In this document: positions 58,261-64,000 of the stretch, piece by piece
How positions within the stretch are numbered: the first letter of the stretch is position 1
Layout: each line of letters begins with the position of its first letter
From: Strongylocentrotus purpuratus
Lineage: Eukaryota; Echinodermata; Echinoidea; Camarodonta; Strongylocentrotidae
NCBI RefSeq assembly: GCF_000002235.5
Contig: NW_022145613.1
Coordinates: forward strand, 16,058,883 to 16,122,882
Direction: 5' to 3'
Length of the DNA: 64,000 nucleotides
Program-made: the position numbers and the translations under genes
The notes under the pieces: model-generated
The model's database searches: none
What the model was told of the DNA's origin: nothing
Seen by the model: the letters and a program-made list of their open reading frames with translations, nothing else

Positions 58261-61200
58261 TTATTCTTGATAACGAGATGGGGGATTAACCTTGCGACCA
58301 TATCGTGTGACATAGGCAAAAGAATCAGAACGAGGGATTGAACCATCGAAATCCTGTGTTCCTGCGGGTGTTGTGCGGTTGTCACCATCCTCTCTTGGAA
58401 GATGCTCTGTCCCTGGTGGGGGTGCTGTTGCCGTCTCTATTTGTATCGGCGTCTCTCTAAGATGGGACCTGTTTCTCCTTAACACCCTGCCATTTGGTGT
58501 TGTCACTTCATATGATCTTGGTTCTGGGCAAACTCTTGAAACCTCAGCCGGCAGCCATGTATTGTCGTCTGGATGCAAAGTTCTGACTTTCTGGCCGACC
58601 TTCAGGAGGGACAGTACCCGACCGGCATGTCTGTCATGGTCGGTCTTCATCACATCCCGCCTTCGCTGGAGCTGGTCGTGGACATCGCTCATCTGTCTGT
58701 CATGATCATGGCGACCTGGAAGGGTTGTCTTCATTTGCCTCCCAAACATCATTTCGGCAGGAGATGGCAGGTCCGATTGAGGCGTTGCTCGAAGGTGGAG
58801 AAGTGCCTTTTGGACATCTTGTCCTGTCTGTTTGCACTTCTTAATCATCGACTTTATGGTGCGTACCATCCGCTCAGCTAGGCCATTGGAGCGCGGATAT
58901 CTCGGCGATGAGGTGGTGTGCTTGATGTTCCATGACTCACACATGTCTTTGAAAGCTTTTCCAATGAACTGGGGTCCGTTATCAGATATAACTTCGGAGG
59001 GCACTCCCAGGAGGCTGAAGGTTTCTTTCATTACGGTAGCAACTGAAGCACTTGTGGTGCTGTGCATTTTCCTGATCACAGGGAACTTGGAATGATAGTC
59101 AGTAATGAGTAAGTATTCAGTTCCATCAAGAAAAAACAGGTCTGTGGCTACCTTTGTCCATGGCGTCATTGGAACTTCGTGCGGTTGTAGTGGTTCCCTT
59201 TGTTGCCGATCCTGGTTCTCCTGGCAAGCAGGGCAAGTCTTGACAAGGTTTTCAATATCCTTATTGATGCCTGGCCAGTATACCGTGTCCCTTGCTAGTC
59301 TACGAGTTCTCTCTATACCCATATGACTCGTGTGTAGCTGCTCCAGGATGTCTGATTGCAGCGTTGAAAGTATCAACACCTGTCTTCCTTTGAAGATAAT
59401 GCCGTTGGCGACACCCAGTTCCTCTCGGTACGACCAGTGAATCCTTGAGCTGCTTGGAACCTGCTTAATCACGTCTGGCCATCCATCGTGAATAATTCTA
59501 CTCAGCTGCTTCAAGTTTGGATCGCTTGCTGTCTCTCTCTGCAGCTGTGTCTGCTTCATAGGTGTGAAGCTTGCCAGATCATTGTCATGATTCTCTTCTA
59601 ATTCCATGACTTCATCTACATGGAGCTCAACGATGACGTCTCCTCTTTTTCTGGGGTTTGGCAACCTACTGAGTGTGTCTGGTAATGTCATCTGACTTCC
59701 GGGCTTGTATAGGATATCACAATCATAGCCCTGTATTTTGACGAGAAGCCTCTGTAATCTTGGAGGCGCACTCCCCAGGGGCTTTCTACAGATCGTTTCG
59801 AGTGGTTTGTGGTCAGTGTAGACTGTGAACTGGTTACCAAACAGATATGAATGGAAACGTGGGATCCCAAAAACAAGTGCCAATGTCTCTCGCTCGATGT
59901 TTGAGTAGTTTGATTGTGCATCTGACAAACTCTTTGAGGCGAATGCGACTGGTCTTTCATTCTGAAGGAGGCAGGCTCCAAGTCCTTTGAGCGATGCATC
60001 TACCTCTAGTACTGTTGGGACACTGGGGTTATAGTACCGTAGACACTTTCCTTCTGAAATTTCTGATTTCAATCGTTGAAAGCATTCCTCATGGTCCTCC
60101 TGCCAGGTAAAGGGAACATCTTTCCTCAGAAGATCACGCAGTATTGCTGACTTTTCAGCATAGTTTGAGATGTATGGTGATAAATAGGTCATCATCCCTA
60201 ACACTCGCTGAAGATCGTCCTTGTTCTGTGGTGTAGGCATTTCTCTGACATCCTCCAACTTGCTAGGATCTGGTTGTATGCCTTTGTCTGTGTACAGTGA
60301 ACCAAAGAAATTGATGCTTCTCGCCTTGATCACACACTTTGTACTGTTGAACACCAGACCTTCTTTTTGTGCAACTCCCATCAGTCTCCAGAGATTATCA
60401 TCATGCTCCTGTTCAGTCTTGCCAAATACAGCTATGTCGTCAGCTATACCTTCACAGCCTGGCGCCTGTGCAAGGATTGTGTCCATCCTTTGTTGAAAGA
60501 TGTCTTGACTCACCGAAAGTCCAAATGGAAGTCTGCGAAAGCAATACCTTCCAAATGGTGATCTGAATGTAGTAAGCTCCTGCGATTCTTCGTCCAGGTA
60601 GACTGACCAATATCCTGCCTTTGCGTCCAATTTCGAGAAGTACTTGGCCTGTGAGAATGCAGGATTGAGCTCCTCTAGAGTTGGAATCTTGTGAGGGCAT
60701 CTTTTCAGGTTTTGATTGAGCCTTTTGGGGTCAAGGCAGACTCGCAATGACCCATCCTTCTTCAGGGCTGTGGTGAGGGAACTGCACCAATCTGTGTGAT
60801 GAGTAACTTTCCTAATGATGCCGTTACTTTCCATCTGATCCAGCTCTTTCTTGAGCTTGTCCCTCAGGTGGATGCTGCATTTTCGAGGCGCATCAATTGA
60901 TGGAGTTGCATCCTTCTTCAAGTGCAACGTTGCCTTGCCACTGAAGTTCCCAATCTGGTCAAACTGGTCTGGGTAAGCCGCCTGTAGGTCTTTAGCTGAC
61001 CTGATGGGAGGAAGATCATTTGGACTGTCCAGGCCCATCTGTTGTTCTACTGTGTGAATCGTAACAATCCCTAGCTTTCTGGAAGTAGGAAGTCCGACAA
61101 TGACTGGTCCCTTTACGTCCGCAACATACCATGTTTGGTCTACGACCCAAGGCGACCCTTCATACATCATCGACATCATCAAGGTGCCTAAGCAGCGTAA

Positions 61201-62301
61201 AGGCGTTTCTCCGTAGGCAGATAGTCGCGTAGTAGTGGGACGGATAACATCTTTCCATCGAGCCCTGTACATGTCCTTCAGCGTCCGCAGTGGCAGAACA
61301 TTACCGCTGGCTCCTGTGTCAACCTTTGCATTGAGGCGATGATGACCCCTCAGGTCTGGACATATGATGTTGATACTCGCATATGCTTCGGTCTCCTCCG
61401 AGTCAATAGAGTTTAGCGATATATGTATCATGTGGAATTCACGTTCCCCACTGTCCGGTTGGTTTGTGTCGTCCGGTCCAATTTCGTCAACCTTACGCTG
61501 GTTCCTGCTATGAAAGGATGTAGGCCTATACTGCCTGTTTCTGGGCTGTCTCTGCTGTGAGCTCCACCTGTCTTGTGATGGTGGACGTCTAGGAGGGATC
61601 TTCGGTTTGACCTGTTCTTTCGTCTTTCGACACATCTTCGCCCAGTGTCCTTTGACGCCACACGAATTGCACAGGTCCCCGAAGGCTGGACACCTCTTTG
61701 GAAGGTGTGAAAGACCACAGTTCCTGCATTTCTGCCTACTGTCGTGACTAACAGCATCAATGTTCCCACTTCCAATGGTGTGGAGCGTCTGCAGGCACTG
61801 TTTACCGACTTGAATGGCCTCATATTTGCGGCCTTCTTCGAGAAGCTTATCAATTGAGAACCCCTTTTCTTTGTCGAGTAGGTCTTTCTGAAATGACTCG
61901 AGTTGTGTAGACGAAATCACCAGCTCTATGAGTCTTTCACTCAATTCCCCCTCGGTGAATTTGCATTCCTTTGCCTTACTCCGACATCTATTGACGAACT
62001 CGTCGATCGTTTCTCCAGACATCTGCTTGTATCGCATTAATTCGAGACGATGAATCCTGAAGTTCACTTTGACATTCAGTTGGCCTTCGATTAGGGCCCA
62101 TAGCTTGCCTGGGTCCTTCTGATCCTCTACACTGAGGCTAGAGGCGTTTATCCTGCGTAACCCTTCGTTCTCAAGAGCTATCTTTATTTTTGTTGCCTGT
62201 TTTGTAGTATCAGTTATCTCATTATCGAGAAGGCAAAGTTCCATTCGCTGTTGAAATAACGTGAATTCTTCAGCGAGACCACACTGAGGGTCCCACTTCA
62301 T
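58261..62301 (-). CDS. gag-pol: Gag-Pol polyprotein of Ty3/gypsy retrotransposon (1,346 aa, single frame)
   Basis: Gag occupies about residues 1-290, with two zinc knuckles (CRNCGLSHLPKRC, 192-204, slightly short; CNSCGVKGHWAKMC, 211-224). The aspartic protease has VDTGASG (327-333). Reverse transcriptase follows at about 480-690, with LRVCLDP (519-525), LDAKAGYW (558-565) and the active-site ADD (620-622) in place of the common YxDD. RNase H has EVDAS (766-770), ERE near 803 and TDHKPLE (829-835). Integrase has the H-H-C-C zinc region (990-1026) and the D1054, D1107, E1143 triad with D-35-E spacing, followed by a basic C-terminal domain. Gag and Pol share one frame with no shift, as in the Mag/SURL group. 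No internal stop is present. Retrotransposition copies the element through RNA into new genomic sites. Confidence 0.96.
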   Translation of the reverse strand: MKWDPQCGLAEEFTLFQQRMELCLLDNEITDTTKQATKIKIALENEGLRRINASSLSVEDQKDPGKLWALIEGQLNVKVNFRIHRLELMRYKQMSGETIDEFVNRCRSKAKECKFTEGELSERLIELVISSTQLESFQKDLLDKEKGFSIDKLLEEGRKYEAIQVGKQCLQTLHTIGSGNIDAVSHDSRQKCRNCGLSHLPKRCPAFGDLCNSCGVKGHWAKMCRKTKEQVKPKIPPRRPPSQDRWSSQQRQPRNRQYRPTSFHSRNQRKVDEIGPDDTNQPDSGEREFHMIHISLNSIDSEETEAYASINIICPDLRGHHRLNAKVDTGASGNVLPLRTLKDMYRARWKDVIRPTTTRLSAYGETPLRCLGTLMMSMMYEGSPWVVDQTWYVADVKGPVIVGLPTSRKLGIVTIHTVEQQMGLDSPNDLPPIRSAKDLQAAYPDQFDQIGNFSGKATLHLKKDATPSIDAPRKCSIHLRDKLKKELDQMESNGIIRKVTHHTDWCSSLTTALKKDGSLRVCLDPKRLNQNLKRCPHKIPTLEELNPAFSQAKYFSKLDAKAGYWSVYLDEESQELTTFRSPFGRYCFRRLPFGLSVSQDIFQQRMDTILAQAPGCEGIADDIAVFGKTEQEHDDNLWRLMGVAQKEGLVFNSTKCVIKARSINFFGSLYTDKGIQPDPSKLEDVREMPTPQNKDDLQRVLGMMTYLSPYISNYAEKSAILRDLLRKDVPFTWQEDHEECFQRLKSEISEGKCLRYYNPSVPTVLEVDASLKGLGACLLQNERPVAFASKSLSDAQSNYSNIERETLALVFGIPRFHSYLFGNQFTVYTDHKPLETICRKPLGSAPPRLQRLLVKIQGYDCDILYKPGSQMTLPDTLSRLPNPRKRGDVIVELHVDEVMELEENHDNDLASFTPMKQTQLQRETASDPNLKQLSRIIHDGWPDVIKQVPSSSRIHWSYREELGVANGIIFKGRQVLILSTLQSDILEQLHTSHMGIERTRRLARDTVYWPGINKDIENLVKTCPACQENQDRQQREPLQPHEVPMTPWTKVATDLFFLDGTEYLLITDYHSKFPVIRKMHSTTSASVATVMKETFSLLGVPSEVISDNGPQFIGKAFKDMCESWNIKHTTSSPRYPRSNGLAERMVRTIKSMIKKCKQTGQDVQKALLHLRATPQSDLPSPAEMMFGRQMKTTLPGRHDHDRQMSDVHDQLQRRRDVMKTDHDRHAGRVLSLLKVGQKVRTLHPDDNTWLPAEVSRVCPEPRSYEVTTPNGRVLRRNRSHLRETPIQIETATAPPPGTEHLPREDGDNRTTPAGTQDFDGSIPRSDSFAYVTRYGRKVNPPSRYQE

Positions 62302-63636
62302 CTCTGGATAGCGAGCTATGGTCCTGGTCTCTACAATGGGGTCTTGGACTACACAGGTAATTACATGTAATACATGAATTGTGACTTAAATCGACATGTA
62401 GGCCTACATAGCAATTAGCATTTACACTATAGACTAGATCTATATGTACAACTTCAAAATGTAGGTTCAAATGTATCAAAATATATCAAGTCTAGATCCA
62501 TAGACAATTAGACCCCCTTGTGTAATTGGTCTAGCAAAGACAACTGGTCCTGGACCCGCTTTAAGGGGATACCACGGACCACTGTTTGGTCTATAGTACC
62601 AGTGGCAGTAGAGTCTACCACCACTAGATCTAGATCTAAGTTAGTAATAGTACATCAGCACTTCTACATACATGTAAGAGATATGTGTGTATCATTCACT
62701 TAATTAGGACAGGTCCACATGTAGAAATTGGACTTGTTAAGGTCTAAAGTAAACACATCTAGAAATCTAGACTAGGCCTAGTCCAGATCTAGACCAGGTC
62801 CAGTAATATAGAACAAGGTGAAAGTAGATTTTGATCAAATTACACCTTCTTAGTCATACTCATTCTCATACTCGGTCTAGTCTAGATCCATAAGTGGAGT
62901 CTAGACTAGAAAAAAGTGTCTAGACTATCTATCTAGGCTAGGTCTTGATCTAGACCCCTAGACTAGACTAGACTCTAGTCCAGTTTTATACGACAAAGCA
63001 CATTAGACTAATTATGGTTAAATTGTTTCAAACCGAGTCCAAACATTATATGTCTGCTTAGATTATAGTCCATTTGATTGAGAGTATCTAGTTTTCATTC
63101 CGCAATCAGATCCGGCCAAGTCCAGCAATCAGTCCTGGATCTACTTGCACGGTCCGCAACACAACGCTCTGGGTCCGAGTGGCGGCTAGTTCCAAAACCA
63201 TAATGCAGTGCAGGGCTGGAAGTCCGAGGTAGCGGCCTTAGAGCTGTACTGTTCCCGGTCCCGGTCGAGCCTCTAGGCTCTGGTCTTGTCGAGCCTCTAG
63301 GCTCTGCTCCTGGCGAGCCTCTAGGCTCTGCTCCTGGCGAGCCTCTAGGCTCTGGTTCTGCCTCCGCATCAGTTCTGGTCCTGAATGTATAGGGCTTTAG
63401 TCTGAGTGTCAATACACTAGTCTACTCGTAGTGTTTCCCGCGTAATATAGTGCGCAACCTTACGCCGACACAAAGTCATATTGGAGACGCGGCTGTGAGT
63501 TTACTCTGCTGGCTGTGCAGTGTGATTGTCGGCAGTCCAAAAACCGTCCCTTATCAATCTTTCATAAGTCATTCAAGATTATTGCTTGCCCTATGTGATC
63601 TGCAGTTCACTAGTAATAGATATGGCAATTCTTTTG
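62302..63636 (-). other. Retrotransposon leader, CTAG-rich
   Basis: About 1.3 kb between primer-binding site and gag start. From 62,480 to 63,060 it is unusually rich in TCTAGA, AGATCT and CTAGACTAG motifs. No convincing protein is encoded. Confidence 0.6.
63266..63361 (-). repeat. Four 24-bp tandem repeats in retrotransposon leader
   Basis: The core CGAGCCTCTAGGCTCTG recurs at 63,266, 63,290, 63,314 and 63,338, exactly 24 bp apart. Each core contains the palindrome GAGCCTCTAGGCTC, able to form a small hairpin. Confidence 0.9.
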
Positions 63637-63649
63637 ACCGCTGCCACCA
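63637..63649 (-). promoter_or_regulatory. Primer-binding site, tRNA-Leu type
   Basis: Minus-strand TGGTGGCAGCGGT starts directly at the inner end of the 5' LTR and is complementary to the CCA-bearing 3' end of an animal tRNA-Leu ending ACCGCTGCCA-CCA, as I recall it for the AAG/TAG isoacceptors. Confidence 0.75.
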
Positions 63650-63811
63650 TGTTGAAAGATCAGATGAACGGATAAATAAGAGATCACTGTAGACAAGGTT
63701 CATGTATAAGTGGCCATCTTGAAAGTGCTTTATTCCCATATCCTTCCGCCAATCGCGGCCTCATTACGCACATCAATGAACTATTGGTGTTGTTCATATA
63801 GTACCACAACA
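63650..63811 (-). repeat. 5' LTR (right in window)
   Basis: 162 bp identical by eye to 57,347-57,508. It should carry the promoter for the minus-strand genomic transcript. Confidence 0.95.
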
Positions 63812-63816
63812 CACAC

Positions 63817-64000
63817 CTGAACAAGTACAATGTCACAGTTACGAAAAGACTTGCCGTTGTGGTGCTAGCATTCATCATCTGCCTGCTCCCGTTCGGTGTG
63901 TGCGTTCTCATTTATTCGAGCGATCCGGGCATCCCTTGGACAGGCGTAATGTTAACCTTCAACAGTTGCGTCAACCCTCTAATTTACGCCAGGACAATGC
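63817..64000 (+). pseudogene. GPCR copy 2, resumed part (TM6-TM7, cut by window end)
   Basis: Begins LNKYNVTVTKRL, continuing directly from the codon before the insertion, then a TM6 with CLLPFG and TM7 reaching CVNPLIYARTM at the window edge. It matches copy 1 residues 339-399 with few changes. It cannot be expressed from its normal start while the retrotransposon is present. Confidence 0.9.

Larger units (their letters stand above)
57347..63811 (-). mobile_element. Complete Ty3/gypsy LTR retrotransposon (Mag/SURL-like), 6,465 bp
   Basis: Two 162-bp LTRs identical by eye (57,347-57,508 and 63,650-63,811), each TGTTG...CAACA. A 5-bp target duplication CACAC flanks the element (57,342-57,346 and 63,812-63,816). 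It is transcribed on the minus strand: primer-binding site next to the right-hand LTR, a 1.35-kb leader, one 1,346-codon gag-pol frame, a ~750-bp 3' region, and a polypurine tract next to the left-hand LTR. It sits antisense in GPCR copy 2. Identical LTRs with an open frame imply a recent, possibly still competent insertion. Confidence 0.95.

Noticed and set aside
58373..60566. Plus-strand frames of 60-110 codons opposite gag-pol
   Set aside because: Antisense shadows of the conserved minus-strand polyprotein.
63095..63412. 105-codon Pro/Glu/Gly-rich minus-strand frame in the retrotransposon leader
   Set aside because: Its repeats are the 24-bp palindromic leader units, and it has no retroviral domain. 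It is better explained as noncoding leader.

Overview
The window looks like nuclear DNA of an echinoderm, most probably a sea urchin. It has genes split by GT-AG introns, a vertebrate-like arylsulfatase B and exosome subunit, two small secreted cysteine-rich peptide genes resembling sea-urchin strongylocins, a locally duplicated orphan class A GPCR, and a Mag/SURL-like Ty3/gypsy retrotransposon. Much of the rest is microsatellite, G/C homopolymer and non-autonomous DNA transposon. The species cannot be fixed from the sequence alone.

Layout. 1-21,840: two paralogous strongylocin-like genes on the minus strand (exons within 1,237-3,899 and 20,377-21,568). About 16 kb of repeats separates them: GC-rich blocks, a 578-bp tandem duplication, arrays of ~115-bp units, hAT-like elements and TTACGAA-rich blocks. 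22,525-29,621: the last six exons of an arylsulfatase B-type gene (+); the 5' exons with the catalytic cysteine motif were not found. 29,700-34,541: gene-free, with several small transposons. 34,542-44,754: EXOSC6/MTR3 (-), seven exons, with an apparent one-base frame break in exon 1. 45,140-46,620: a pyrimidine-rich minisatellite of 15 units of ~96 bp. 46,770-64,000: a tandem segmental duplication carrying two intronless-CDS GPCRs (+). The second GPCR is split by a complete 6,465-bp LTR retrotransposon (57,347-63,811, coding strand minus).

The strongest biology is (1) the peptide gene pair, with conserved exon phases, propeptide layout and cysteine spacing; (2) a structurally intact, apparently very recent retrotransposon, with LTRs identical by eye, a single open gag-pol frame, primer-binding site, polypurine tract and 5-bp target duplication, that interrupts a receptor gene; and (3) several non-autonomous hAT-type insertions with exact 8-bp target duplications, two of them confirmed by uninterrupted repeat copies elsewhere in the window. 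No operons, CRISPR arrays, rRNAs or credible functional tRNAs were seen. All comparisons were done by eye and all family assignments come from recognised motifs, not database searches.
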